Source: Spirosoma linguale DSM 74
Lineage (GTDB): Bacteria; Bacteroidota; Bacteroidia; Cytophagales; Spirosomataceae
DNA length: 64,000 nt
Direction: 5' to 3'
Assembly: GCA_000024525.1 (NCBI GenBank)
Contig: CP001769.1
Coordinates: 3,381,001-3,445,000, forward strand
Shown here: one piece after another, positions 17,668 through 26,586 of the stretch
How positions within the stretch are numbered: position 1 is the stretch's first letter
Layout of the letters: each line of letters opens with the position of its first letter
Notes under the pieces: generated by a model
Databases searched by the model: none
What the model saw: the letters and a program-made list of their open reading frames with translations, nothing else
What the model was told of the DNA's origin: nothing
Translations under genes and position numbers: made by a program

Positions 17668-17781
17668 GGCATAGTCTGTGACTATGTCCTGGCGTTTTCC
17701 GGTCTCTGACCGGTGTATCAGTCCTTGCGAGCTCACTAGTCAGAGACCGGAAAACACTCAGACATAGTCACAGACTATGCC
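17668..17781. repeat. Compound 43-bp inverted repeat upstream of moeA
   Basis: The 364-nt gap between the ferritin-like pair and moeA holds this structure and nothing else that I recognise. Arms 17668-17710 and 17739-17781 agree at 39 of 43 positions. Each arm also contains its own small palindromes, CATAGTC-tgt-GACTATG and CCGGTC-tct-GACCGG, so a branched cruciform is possible. The second small palindrome recurs as CCGGTC-aga-GACCGG after moeA at 19165-19179. Confidence 0.85.
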
Positions 17782-17902
17782 TAACATCCCTGCCTGAAAT
17801 TCGGAATAACTCCTGTTTATTGCTTGCCATGCCGGAGTAATTCGTTTGTAGGATGGCCTGTTTTGGACGTAACTTGTCCTGACATTTTCGCCTTTATCAC
17901 CT

Positions 17903-19096
17903 ATGATTTCCGTTGCCGACGCTTTTGCCATCACTCAACAACATCTACTAACGCTCCCGACCGAAACGGTTCCATTGCCCCTCGCAAACGGTCGGGTACT
18001 TCGCGACGCCGTCCGGGCCGACCGCGACTTTCCACCGTTTGACCGGGTAGCGATGGATGGTATTGCCATTCGATTTGCTGATTATGCCGCCGGGCAGCGC
18101 ACGTTTGCTGTTGCGGGTATTCAGCGCGCCGGTCAACCACAGCAGACGCTGGCAGAAGCCAATAGCTGTCTGGAAATAATGACCGGAGCCATGCTGTCCA
18201 TTGGTGCAGATACCATTGTTCGCTACGAAGATGTGAATATTACCGATGGACAGGCGACCGTTACTATTGACGATGTGCAGCCGGGCCAGCATATTCACCC
18301 TCAAGCAACGGACCGGCGGGCGGGCGATGAGCTGTTGTCCCTGGGAATGCGGCTTGGGCCACCCGAACTGGCGGTGGCGGCATCGGTCGGGCAGATTACG
18401 GTACACGTTACGGCCCTGCCCCGCGTGGCGCTCATATCCACCGGCGACGAGCTGATCGATATTGCCGATACGCCCCTACCCTACCAGATTCGCCGGTCGA
18501 ATACGTACATGCTCCGGGCGGCTCTGGGCTCGTTGGGTATTGATGCCTCGCTCCACCACATTATTGACGATGAAGCCATACTGGCCGACCAGATTGCCGG
18601 TCTTCTGGCGGCTAATGATATGTTAATTCTGAGCGGGGGCGTCTCCGCCGGAAAGGCTGACTTTGTCCCGGCGGTTCTGGCGCAGCTGGGTGTTCAGAAG
18701 CACTTTCATAAAATTGAACAACGGCCGGGAAAACCACTCTGGTTTGGCTCAACCCCAACGAAAACCGTCTTTGCGCTCCCCGGCAACCCGGTGTCGACAG
18801 TGCTGTGTGCGTATCGGTATGTGCTGCCTTACCTGCGGGCTTCCCTCGGGTTACCAACGCAGGCAACGCGTTACGCTCAACTGGCCGAACAGGTTGTGTT
18901 TAAACCAGCCATTACTTATTTCCTGCCCGTCCGATTAACATCCGAACCCGATGGCCGTACGCTGGCCCATCCCCTGCCCGGCTCCGGCTCGGCAGATTTC
19001 GCCAACCTGTTAGCCGCTGACGCATTCATGGAACTCCCCGCCGACCGCTCGGAATTTGGCGCAGGGGAAGCGTTTCAGATTTGGGAAACGAGATAG
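17903..19096 (+). CDS. moeA: Molybdopterin molybdotransferase
   Basis: A 397-aa cytoplasmic enzyme that inserts molybdate into adenylated molybdopterin. Signatures include LANGRVLRDAVRADRDFPPF with DRVAMDGIAI, ISTGDELID, ILSGGVSAGKADFV, and FALPGNPVSTV. Length is normal for MoeA (about 400). It lies on the opposite strand to mobA-moaC, 2.1 kb away, with the ferritin-like pair between. Confidence 0.95.
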   Translation: MISVADAFAITQQHLLTLPTETVPLPLANGRVLRDAVRADRDFPPFDRVAMDGIAIRFADYAAGQRTFAVAGIQRAGQPQQTLAEANSCLEIMTGAMLSIGADTIVRYEDVNITDGQATVTIDDVQPGQHIHPQATDRRAGDELLSLGMRLGPPELAVAASVGQITVHVTALPRVALISTGDELIDIADTPLPYQIRRSNTYMLRAALGSLGIDASLHHIIDDEAILADQIAGLLAANDMLILSGGVSAGKADFVPAVLAQLGVQKHFHKIEQRPGKPLWFGSTPTKTVFALPGNPVSTVLCAYRYVLPYLRASLGLPTQATRYAQLAEQVVFKPAITYFLPVRLTSEPDGRTLAHPLPGSGSADFANLLAADAFMELPADRSEFGAGEAFQIWETR

Positions 19097-19164
19097 TTTT
19101 TAAACAGGAAGTTCACTCCCAGAGCAGTTTGCGTTGAGCATAGCCTGTGTTCTAGCCAATAACT

Positions 19165-19179
19165 CCGGTCAGAGACCGG
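19165..19179. repeat. CCGGTC-aga-GACCGG palindrome downstream of moeA
   Basis: A 6-bp perfect palindrome with a 3-nt loop, the same word as in the arms of the 17668-17781 repeat, so moeA is flanked by related elements. Confidence 0.6.
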
Positions 19180-19237
19180 CGGCTGTCTTCAATAAATTCT
19201 ATCGTACTACTTGTATCACTTGCTGATGAACAGGCGT

Positions 19238-19306
19238 GTAGTGCCGACCGTCCCGGTCGGGTGTGAAGATAAACAGTTCTTGACCGACCGGGACGGTCGG
19301 CACTAC
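19238..19306. repeat. Perfect 23-bp inverted repeat between convergent moeA and the HD-Pycsar gene
   Basis: Arms 19238-19260 and 19284-19306 (GTAGTGCCGACCGTCCCGGT plus three bases) match perfectly with a 23-nt loop. The position between two converging genes suits a bidirectional terminator. The GC-rich stem lacks a clear T-tract on either side. Confidence 0.85.
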
Positions 19307-19318
19307 AGGCGGCATCAC

Positions 19319-20563
19319 TCACTTGCTAAAGAACAGAAACACGGTCAGGAACGCCAGAATGGACGTAACAAAGCCAAACATGAAGATGGTGTACGCAACG
19401 CGCAGAAGCTTGTATTTTTTCGCCAGCACGAGCCCTAAATAATATATATCCCGGGTCATGGTGTCGTAGAGGTAACGGCTGTCCTGCATCAGTTCCTGGA
19501 TACCCCATTCATATTCGCCCAGACTCATGCGGTGGAAGTTGCCGAAGAACAGCAGGTTCCCTTTCTTTTGTAGAATATCTTCGTGGCTGAATGTGCCCTG
19601 CGTAACATTGGGGCGGGTTGCCAGAATGGCGAAAACGATTGTCAACACAGATGTAGTCAGAAAGAGGGCCGTCGGCATCATCAGGTTCGGGTTCTCCTCA
19701 ATCCGGCGCGGGAGAATCGATACCAGAATAGACACCATGATCGAATTCACCGAAATCATGATGTTGGCTTTGCTATCCGCAATTTCGCTCAGCCGCAAAT
19801 GATTGGACGAGGTTGTCCGAAACATGGTTTCAATACCCCGGTCCGATTTATTGTCTTTGTTCTTTTTCTTATCTGGTGCTGGCTCCGTCGCGGCTACTTC
19901 CGGGTTTACAACTGATTGCGGATTTACGACCGCAGCGGGTTTAGCTTCCGGCTTACTATCCGTGTTCTTTTCAGCCTGTTTTTCTTTTAACCGACGGAGA
20001 TTAGTTGCCCGCCCTTCCTCCAGATGATTTCGGGCATATTTGGTGAAGTACTCGTGCGTTTCGAGCAAGGCAATGTTCTTCTGCCGCCATTCGCTTCCCG
20101 AAATAGCCACGCCCGTCAGGTTCTCTTTTTCCTTTCGAAGCAGTTTCTGCTTGTCTTTGTAATCCTCACTGGCCAGGTGAAACATGTCGGCATCGCAAAG
20201 GATCTCTTCCAGCCGGTTTCGCGGAGACTGGGGTAGTTTGGTGGCCCGGATACACCCTTTCACCTGCTCAATGATGCCCACAGATACACCCTGCTCCGTC
20301 AGAAACTGGGCAGCAAGCTCGGTGCTTCGTTCCTCATGATTCTCGGGTGGACCGCTCAGATACCCGACATCGTGAAACCAGGCAGCAGCCAGAACGACCA
20401 GCTCCTCGGTTTCATCCAGTTTGTAGTGTTTGGCCAGTTGCTCCGCTGCGTGAACAACGCCCTGGGTGTGAACGAGTGTATGATATGTCAGATCGGGCCG
20501 GGGATTGTTCGCGAACGCCTGGACGATGTGGGTTTCAATCTGGTGTACAAGTTTAGCAGTCAT
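19319..20563 (-). CDS. HD-domain protein fused to a Pycsar-type transmembrane effector domain
   Basis: A 414-aa fusion. Residues 1-190 are an HD phosphohydrolase domain: H28/H32 in TYHTLVHTQGVVHAA, H64-D65 in AAAWFHDVGYL, and D124/D126 in CDADMFHL. A charged, low-complexity linker covers about 191-240. Residues 241-414 match the Pycsar effector type (RGIETMFRTTSSNHLRLSEI, DSKANIMISVNSIMVSIL), with predicted membrane helices near 266-285, 297-315 and 388-411. In anti-phage Pycsar systems such effectors respond to cCMP or cUMP from a neighbouring cyclase, but no cyclase is encoded here. The ATG at 20563 is 16 nt after the stop of the upstream fusion gene, so this is the last gene of a four-gene unit. 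The longer frame would overlap that gene and was not used. Biological role is unknown. Confidence 0.85.
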   Translation of the reverse strand: MTAKLVHQIETHIVQAFANNPRPDLTYHTLVHTQGVVHAAEQLAKHYKLDETEELVVLAAAWFHDVGYLSGPPENHEERSTELAAQFLTEQGVSVGIIEQVKGCIRATKLPQSPRNRLEEILCDADMFHLASEDYKDKQKLLRKEKENLTGVAISGSEWRQKNIALLETHEYFTKYARNHLEEGRATNLRRLKEKQAEKNTDSKPEAKPAAVVNPQSVVNPEVAATEPAPDKKKNKDNKSDRGIETMFRTTSSNHLRLSEIADSKANIMISVNSIMVSILVSILPRRIEENPNLMMPTALFLTTSVLTIVFAILATRPNVTQGTFSHEDILQKKGNLLFFGNFHRMSLGEYEWGIQELMQDSRYLYDTMTRDIYYLGLVLAKKYKLLRVAYTIFMFGFVTSILAFLTVFLFFSK

Positions 20564-20579
20564 AAGAGAACGGTTGATA

Positions 20580-23500
20580 TCAGAATCGGAAACCCAGCGA
20601 CACATACGGCAGTGCCCCTTCGTCCGAGAAGCCAACGGAGGCTGTAACCAGCAGCAGGCTGGCGGGTGTTACATACAGGCCACCTCCATAGCCGTTGTGC
20701 CACTTTTTCGATGTTTCTCCCTTGAGCCATACCCGTCCAACATCATTGAAGGCCAGCAAGCCCACACTCCCCGGAAAAAGAAACGACTGAAAATCGAACA
20801 GTTTCAAGCGGGCTTCCAGGTTGTAATAAAATAGGTTGTTCCCGGCAAAACGGTATGTCCGAAAGCCCCGCAGGTTATCCTGTCCGCCCAGATAAAGTAA
20901 CTGATAAAACGCCGGATCACCATACGTCAGCCCGCCACCAACTCGGTTGACAAGGACAAAATTAGCCGCCTGACTGAAACTTGTATACACCGCCAGCTCC
21001 GACCGAAGTTGCGTAAAGTGATTCGCTTGCTCACTAAAGCCCTGCATTCCCAGCAAAGTGGTGTTCCAGTAGAACCCTCGGGACGGCTGCACGGGTCTGT
21101 TGCGCTGGTCAATCTGCAACCCAGCCTGTAGCCCGCCGTAGCTTTCCCGTCGCAGAAACTTCTCCGAATCAGGCAGTTGGTTGACATAACGCTCAATGAA
21201 GCGCCCCTTATTTTCATCGGTATCCAGACTAAAGTGCTGAAAAACCGGCCCCACCGATACCTGCATGTGGGCACCAACATCCCGTTTCAGTAAGACTGCC
21301 AGATTAATCAGATCGTAGCGGGTCCGGTAGTAGCGAATCCGGCGCTCTTTCTCGAAGATAGTTTCGTTGCCGGGGCCAAAGAAGTTAGTCACGTTATCAG
21401 GTGCTTTGACCGACGCATTCACCCATAAGTCATTCTTACCAATGGCGTCGGTAAAAATCCCGTCGTACTTGATTGAAACCGCTTCGGTAGCCAGCGCCCG
21501 GCTGATCATCAGGCGGTTCATCGACGCGTAGGGGGTTTTCCGAAAGCCCTGCTTTATCCATTGACCACCCACGCCCAGCAGCAACCCATCGTCCAGATTA
21601 TAGCCCATAGTTGCGAGGGGCAGCAACCTGTCGTATTTGAACACGTGGGGGTCGTATTTATTAACGGCTTTATCGGTCGACAGATGCAAATGAGCCAGGT
21701 GAGGAGCCGGTAGGATGTTCGCTTCCGTACTCAGATCATAAATGAGTGGTTTCCCGGGATGGCCCTCTACGCTAAACGTATCGTCCCCTTTTCCGCCGAT
21801 CAGCCGAATGGTAATGTTAGCCGCTTCCGGACCGCTCACCTCAAAACGATCATCGCCTTTTTGGCCGTACAGCCGAATCTCTCTGGTAATCGACGCATCG
21901 AACGTGCGGCTGTACATCCGTGGCCCTACCGACCCGTCTTTGGTTATCTTGAATACCGAAACGATCAACTGATCGTCGTTGATGTGCTGCACTCGAAACA
22001 GTTCTTTCTTGTCCGAACCGGGAATGTCGACCGCTTTGGCCAGAAACCGGTAGTATTCCAGCGCTCTTTCGAGCAGCCAGCCCCGCCGAACTTTGAGGGT
22101 TTCGAGAATCCGGTTGCCCGATTCCTGCCGGATGGTGTCGGGAAGCTGATTGATGGCCCGTTGCAGCACGTCGTCGGTCAGCGCATCGCGGAGGTCAGCA
22201 ATTTCGGCCATCCAGTCATCGGCGCTAAGTTCGTGCATGAAGAGTCGGTCGAAGAAACGCCCGTTGTTCATGAACCCGTTTATATTACCCAGTTTGGTCG
22301 TGAAACCCTGAAATTTGGGTTGTATCCAGGGCACCGAGGCTATGGCCGGAAATAGTCCACCTGCTCGAAAAAACACCTGGTCACGGTCGCGGGGAATTGG
22401 GTAATAGACTTTACCATTGGCAGTTTTTCGGCTTCCCCAGCGCCACTGGTCTTCGTGGCGGTCCCAGTCGCCAATGAACAGGTCGAGCATTCGGGCGCGC
22501 AGAACGGCGCGCTGGTCGACGCGGTCGTCATTATCTTTTTCGAGAGCGTCGAGGAGCTTTATGGTGCTGATGGACTTGCCATCGCCGGGATTTCGCTCTT
22601 CGAACAGGCAAACGGTCTTGCCAAAATCGGCCTGATAGATGCCCAGCGCCGGATCGTCGGGAACATACACGAGCTTCGGATTAGCATGAGGTATACCGGC
22701 AGCATCTGCCAGTGTAGGCACCACCAACGGCGCAAACGGGTGACCGGCCGAAATCTCATCCTGCAACACATCTTTGGCAATGGTTTCGCGCAACGGAGCG
22801 GGCAACGCCCCGGCCGGGTCTTTCTGGATACTCCGCAGCACCCATTCTTTCCCGCTGGCATCTTCCAGCCGCAGCGACTTTGTCTGCTGACCGCCCCCTC
22901 GCTGCAAAATCTTGAATCCGCCGTTGGTACGGGTCAGATCAAAGACGGGCAACTTAACGGAGGTGGCCCACTCTTTCCGGTAATTGGTACCAAATAACAG
23001 ACGATGGATTGATCCTACGCTATCGTAGGCCGGGGCAATGGCGACCTGTACGCTATCCGGCCAGGTCGGCGTTTGCGACGTTGCCGTTGTTGAATCGCCC
23101 ATGGGTGGAACGGCAAAAAGTCTGGCGGCATGGGCTTCGGTGGCCGTAGCGGCTTCATCGACGGTGTAGAAAGTAGCTTTCAGCGTTCCGTTGGTCAGTT
23201 CATCCAGCAGCACATACCCCCATTCGCCACTCACAAACCGGGCCAGGTCGCCGTTTTTCACCCGCTCGCGGTTGATTCCCGACCCACTCACAATGTAGTT
23301 GCGCGAACCATCGACAATGTGTTGGATGGCATGATCGTGGCCCGACACAAACACCACATTGGGCGCTGGTGCCATGGCTTTCTCCATCACCTGCACCATG
23401 TGTTTGTAGGTCGGGTTGGGCAAGTCCTGAATATTGCCGAACACCCCGCGTACCAGCGGGTAAATGGAGCCAATGACCGGCAGCGGAATGTACAGTTTCG

Positions 23501-24254
23501 ATGAAAACTCCGTCAGCGGAAAAATATGCTGCTTGAGAGTGTAGTACCCGCCGTGAATTCCGTAGCTCCGAAAAGGATGGTGCGTAGCCACAATAATGGC
23601 CTTGCCCTTGTTCCGATACGCGATATCCGACAGCCGGGCAATGACTTCATCCTGACTTTTGCAGCCACAGTCCGAATCCACACCCGGCTTGGCATACGGA
23701 TGGAGCCACCACTGCGTATCCATGATGACCAGCAGCAGGCTGGCACTCAGGTGAATCTCTGTCGGACCGGGGCATCCATCCGCCGGAAGCAGCCGGATAT
23801 TCGGCGCATTGAGACTGTCGATCCACTTCCCCTGCCGAACAATCCGCTCCCAGCCATCGGGACTGCCCTGCCCCCAGTCATGATTACCCGGTATTAATAA
23901 GACGCTGGACGAATTAGCCCCGTTTCTGGACGACAAGCCGGGGCTCACCTGATACCGCAGTATGGCGGCTTCTGTCGTATAATCAGGACTGCTTTCGTCG
24001 GAAACCCCATGCGGGTACACATTGTCGCCGAGGTAAAGGAGCGTCGTCCGGGAATTTGAGAAATCATAACGAGCCCGTACGGCATCGACAACGGGATTTT
24101 TACCGTTTCGTAACCGACCGGCATCGCCAATGAGCACAACCCGATGCCGAATGGAATCAGCCGGAACCGACTGCCCCGAAACGCTTGTGGGGCGGCCCAT
24201 CAAACCAATTAAGCAACTAAGCAAATACAGTACTGTCTCCGTTTTTCTCATCAT
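20580..24254 (-). CDS. Metallophosphoesterase / kinase-like / BamA-type outer-membrane barrel fusion
   Basis: A 1224-aa exported protein. After a signal peptide (to about residue 30) comes a calcineurin-like phosphoesterase domain, about 36-370: IGDAG (D44), LGDNVY (D77, N78), PGNHDW (N124, H125), ATHHPF (H225) and SGHDHA (H306, H308). Residues about 440-780 look like an atypical HipA/FAM20-type kinase fold: a GGG loop at 453-455, catalytic-loop-like FIGDWDRHEDQWRW (around 592-606) and PIPRDRDQVF (D623, D625) as the second metal site. The C-terminal ~340 residues are an outer-membrane barrel of the BamA/TamA class with LGGQDNLRGFRTY and a final aromatic residue. The domain call for the middle part is inference. 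Its ATG overlaps the upstream gene's stop (ATGA). Confidence 0.8.
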   Translation of the reverse strand: MMRKTETVLYLLSCLIGLMGRPTSVSGQSVPADSIRHRVVLIGDAGRLRNGKNPVVDAVRARYDFSNSRTTLLYLGDNVYPHGVSDESSPDYTTEAAILRYQVSPGLSSRNGANSSSVLLIPGNHDWGQGSPDGWERIVRQGKWIDSLNAPNIRLLPADGCPGPTEIHLSASLLLVIMDTQWWLHPYAKPGVDSDCGCKSQDEVIARLSDIAYRNKGKAIIVATHHPFRSYGIHGGYYTLKQHIFPLTEFSSKLYIPLPVIGSIYPLVRGVFGNIQDLPNPTYKHMVQVMEKAMAPAPNVVFVSGHDHAIQHIVDGSRNYIVSGSGINRERVKNGDLARFVSGEWGYVLLDELTNGTLKATFYTVDEAATATEAHAARLFAVPPMGDSTTATSQTPTWPDSVQVAIAPAYDSVGSIHRLLFGTNYRKEWATSVKLPVFDLTRTNGGFKILQRGGGQQTKSLRLEDASGKEWVLRSIQKDPAGALPAPLRETIAKDVLQDEISAGHPFAPLVVPTLADAAGIPHANPKLVYVPDDPALGIYQADFGKTVCLFEERNPGDGKSISTIKLLDALEKDNDDRVDQRAVLRARMLDLFIGDWDRHEDQWRWGSRKTANGKVYYPIPRDRDQVFFRAGGLFPAIASVPWIQPKFQGFTTKLGNINGFMNNGRFFDRLFMHELSADDWMAEIADLRDALTDDVLQRAINQLPDTIRQESGNRILETLKVRRGWLLERALEYYRFLAKAVDIPGSDKKELFRVQHINDDQLIVSVFKITKDGSVGPRMYSRTFDASITREIRLYGQKGDDRFEVSGPEAANITIRLIGGKGDDTFSVEGHPGKPLIYDLSTEANILPAPHLAHLHLSTDKAVNKYDPHVFKYDRLLPLATMGYNLDDGLLLGVGGQWIKQGFRKTPYASMNRLMISRALATEAVSIKYDGIFTDAIGKNDLWVNASVKAPDNVTNFFGPGNETIFEKERRIRYYRTRYDLINLAVLLKRDVGAHMQVSVGPVFQHFSLDTDENKGRFIERYVNQLPDSEKFLRRESYGGLQAGLQIDQRNRPVQPSRGFYWNTTLLGMQGFSEQANHFTQLRSELAVYTSFSQAANFVLVNRVGGGLTYGDPAFYQLLYLGGQDNLRGFRTYRFAGNNLFYYNLEARLKLFDFQSFLFPGSVGLLAFNDVGRVWLKGETSKKWHNGYGGGLYVTPASLLLVTASVGFSDEGALPYVSLGFRF

Positions 24255-24661
24255 TGTGCGGAGTCAGTGTAGTTGATATGAACGCGCAGTGCTTTCAGGT
24301 GAGCAACGCCCTGTAGTGGTTCGAGATCGAGGTATTCCAGCTCGGGCAGCAGTGCCCCACTAGCCTGCATGTCGGCAATAAACGGCAGATAATCCGTTAC
24401 TTCAGATAAATGACTATACACAATGGCAATGGTGTTGGGTTGGGTGAGTCGCTCCTGCGTCCCCTCGATGTAGGCTTTATCAATTCGTTTTTTCAGTACT
24501 TCATACCGGATGCTATACGATCCCTCCACATCGAATCGGCGCTCGTCCTGCCGGAAGCTAATGTCGACGGGCTGGGCATAGGCCAGAATCAGTTGGGTCG
24601 TTTGCAGGGGAAGCGGCAAGCCCGACAATAGCCTGTGCGTCAGGTGAGCCACCTCGACCAT
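24251..24661 (-). CDS. Conserved-looking small hypothetical protein between the GAF-type and phosphoesterase genes
   Basis: 136 aa from the ATG at 24661. The frame can be opened with a TTG at 24685, 2 nt after the upstream stop, but no ATG lies further upstream. I recognise no family. It has no signal peptide or membrane helix. Features are a Leu-rich N-terminal helix, a central basic stretch (EVLKKRIDKAYIEGTQERL) and a C-terminal strand-rich part (LKALRVHINYT). Its TGA overlaps the ATG of the fusion gene by 4 nt, so the two are translationally coupled. The context suggests it works with the other three proteins of the unit. Confidence 0.7.
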   Translation of the reverse strand: MVEVAHLTHRLLSGLPLPLQTTQLILAYAQPVDISFRQDERRFDVEGSYSIRYEVLKKRIDKAYIEGTQERLTQPNTIAIVYSHLSEVTDYLPFIADMQASGALLPELEYLDLEPLQGVAHLKALRVHINYTDSAQ

Positions 24662-24687
24662 AGAGGTCAACTGCCACTGCAACAACC

Positions 24688-26586
24688 TCAGCCGAATACC
24701 GGGGTGAAGGGCATGTCGGGCGCGATAGACTGCCCAAGGTAGATCGAGTACTCCGTGCCATCGGTCCGGTAGCGTTCGAAGTAATGCGGATAGATCGTTT
24801 GCAGCTTTTTCTCTTCCTCGTCGATGTATTCATTGACGGCGGCATTGAGCCAGTCCATGCTTCGTTCGTACCGTTTCAGTGCCTGGCTAAACAGCCCGGT
24901 AAGGGGGTCCGTTTGTGCGAAATACTGTTGAATCGGCAGTTCGAGCAGCGGCTGAAGCGGCTGTAAATACCGAAAATAGGCATTCACCTCTTCGGTCAGA
25001 AAAAGGGACACCTCCTGTTCATCTTCGGGCAAGAGTCCGGCCATCAACTTATGGCGGCATTCGAAATTCTCGTCCCTGAGTTTTTCCGGACGAGACCAGT
25101 TCGAGGGAAATTCGGGCAGCGAAAAAATAGCTTCTACAGCCGCTACCTGCCGGGCCAGGTCCTGCTGAACAGCCTTGTGCCGCTCAACCGATGAATTGCG
25201 GATATCGACCGCTCCATAAAGCGGATACACCGCCGGAAACCGTACCGGAATGGCTTCGCTCAGACCGCCAGCCCGTTGTTCCTGATTAAGTTGAGACCAG
25301 GCTGCTTCGTAAAACTTCCACTCGACGGCGGGTTGTAGGGGTGTAAATTTTTTTCGTATAAGCTGTTCCAGATTCGTGTTGAACTGATTGAGTTGATAGC
25401 GTAATAATTCCTGAATGAGGGGAAGAATGCGCTCAATTTTAGTCAGTATATCGTCGTTCAGGGCGAAGGGTCGCGGGCTACCCATTTCCAGTATGCCCAG
25501 CACTTCATTGGCCGTCCCGATGGGATAGAGCATGAAGCTTCGAATGCCTTTTCCGATCAGGGCTTCCTGAACCGGCTCGGGCAATCCGCCCAGATCAGGG
25601 AACAGGTAAGGCACCGAACTTCCCGTTAGTTTTCGGACCATTGCCTGCGCCATTGGGTTCTTGTAATCCATGCCCGATGCCCCGGCGTATTGCAAAAAAA
25701 TACTTCGATTTTTGCTGTTGGGCGGGTACACAAAATGGCCATTCACCTGCGGCATGGGTATAATACCGATCTGAAGGTCTGGTTGCCCACAGAGATTTCG
25801 CAGGGCCGACTCGAACCGATGATAGATCATGGGTTCGGTATCGGAATGGAGATGAACAAAGACCTCCCGTAACTGCTGAATAGTTTCCGTCTCGGTGACG
25901 TCCTCCAACTGAAAAAAAGAGAACCCTTCAAAGGTAAACAGTTCCAGCGGCAATGCTTCCCCCTCGGTAGGCAACGGACCTACTCCCTTGGCAAAGTCAA
26001 TCCAGCCCGGTTGCAGGGGTGGCAGCGTCTGCCCGACCTGCGGTTGAACAAAGGAGTTGTTGATGTCGAGCCGGAAGTATTTCGTTACGCCGTTCAATTT
26101 TTTCTGAAAACGAAACGACTGACCAACCACCTGATCTACATGAACGGCATAACATTTCTCCAGTATCATCTGGTAAGCCAGCCGTTGCCGGTCTACCTGC
26201 TGTATTTGATCCGGCAAGTCGACCAGAAAGTCAGGGAACTGGTTAAGCAGGTTCTCAAACGCCGATGAGTAATGAAACAACGTGAGCGGAACCGGTATTC
26301 CAAACGCATATGGAATTTGGCGTTCGGTATGATTCAAGGGCAACACGGCCAGCGTTGCCAACTGAAAAAGCTCCGTCAGACGTGCCTCGCTAATTGCATC
26401 CGACTCTTCATCGAACAGACCCGTAGCCGCCGTAAACTGGCCGATCAGATAGGTGTATAATTCGCTGAGCCCCCCTGTTGGCACCAACTGCCGCTGTTCT
26501 TTCAAAAAGCGAACAAAGGGGTTGAATGACAACCGAAAGCGAAGCGATAACGTATCTAATTTGGGAAGAGTAAATGTTGTTTCCAT
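24688..26586 (-). CDS. Large cytoplasmic protein with a GAF-like domain
   Basis: A 632-aa soluble protein, the first gene of the four-gene unit. A GAF-like sensory region is visible around residues 280-420 (QIGIIPMPQVNG, SVPYLFPDLGGL, KGIRSFMLYPIG, EVLGILEMGSP). The flanks are helical and otherwise unrecognised. The N-terminus (LRFRLSFNPFVRFLKEQ) is amphipathic with no signal peptide. The C-terminal part has an acidic helix (NEYIDEEEKKLQTIYPHYFERY). A ligand-sensing role is inference from the GAF resemblance. The start is the ATG at 26586. Confidence 0.75.
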   Translation of the reverse strand: METTFTLPKLDTLSLRFRLSFNPFVRFLKEQRQLVPTGGLSELYTYLIGQFTAATGLFDEESDAISEARLTELFQLATLAVLPLNHTERQIPYAFGIPVPLTLFHYSSAFENLLNQFPDFLVDLPDQIQQVDRQRLAYQMILEKCYAVHVDQVVGQSFRFQKKLNGVTKYFRLDINNSFVQPQVGQTLPPLQPGWIDFAKGVGPLPTEGEALPLELFTFEGFSFFQLEDVTETETIQQLREVFVHLHSDTEPMIYHRFESALRNLCGQPDLQIGIIPMPQVNGHFVYPPNSKNRSIFLQYAGASGMDYKNPMAQAMVRKLTGSSVPYLFPDLGGLPEPVQEALIGKGIRSFMLYPIGTANEVLGILEMGSPRPFALNDDILTKIERILPLIQELLRYQLNQFNTNLEQLIRKKFTPLQPAVEWKFYEAAWSQLNQEQRAGGLSEAIPVRFPAVYPLYGAVDIRNSSVERHKAVQQDLARQVAAVEAIFSLPEFPSNWSRPEKLRDENFECRHKLMAGLLPEDEQEVSLFLTEEVNAYFRYLQPLQPLLELPIQQYFAQTDPLTGLFSQALKRYERSMDWLNAAVNEYIDEEEKKLQTIYPHYFERYRTDGTEYSIYLGQSIAPDMPFTPVFG

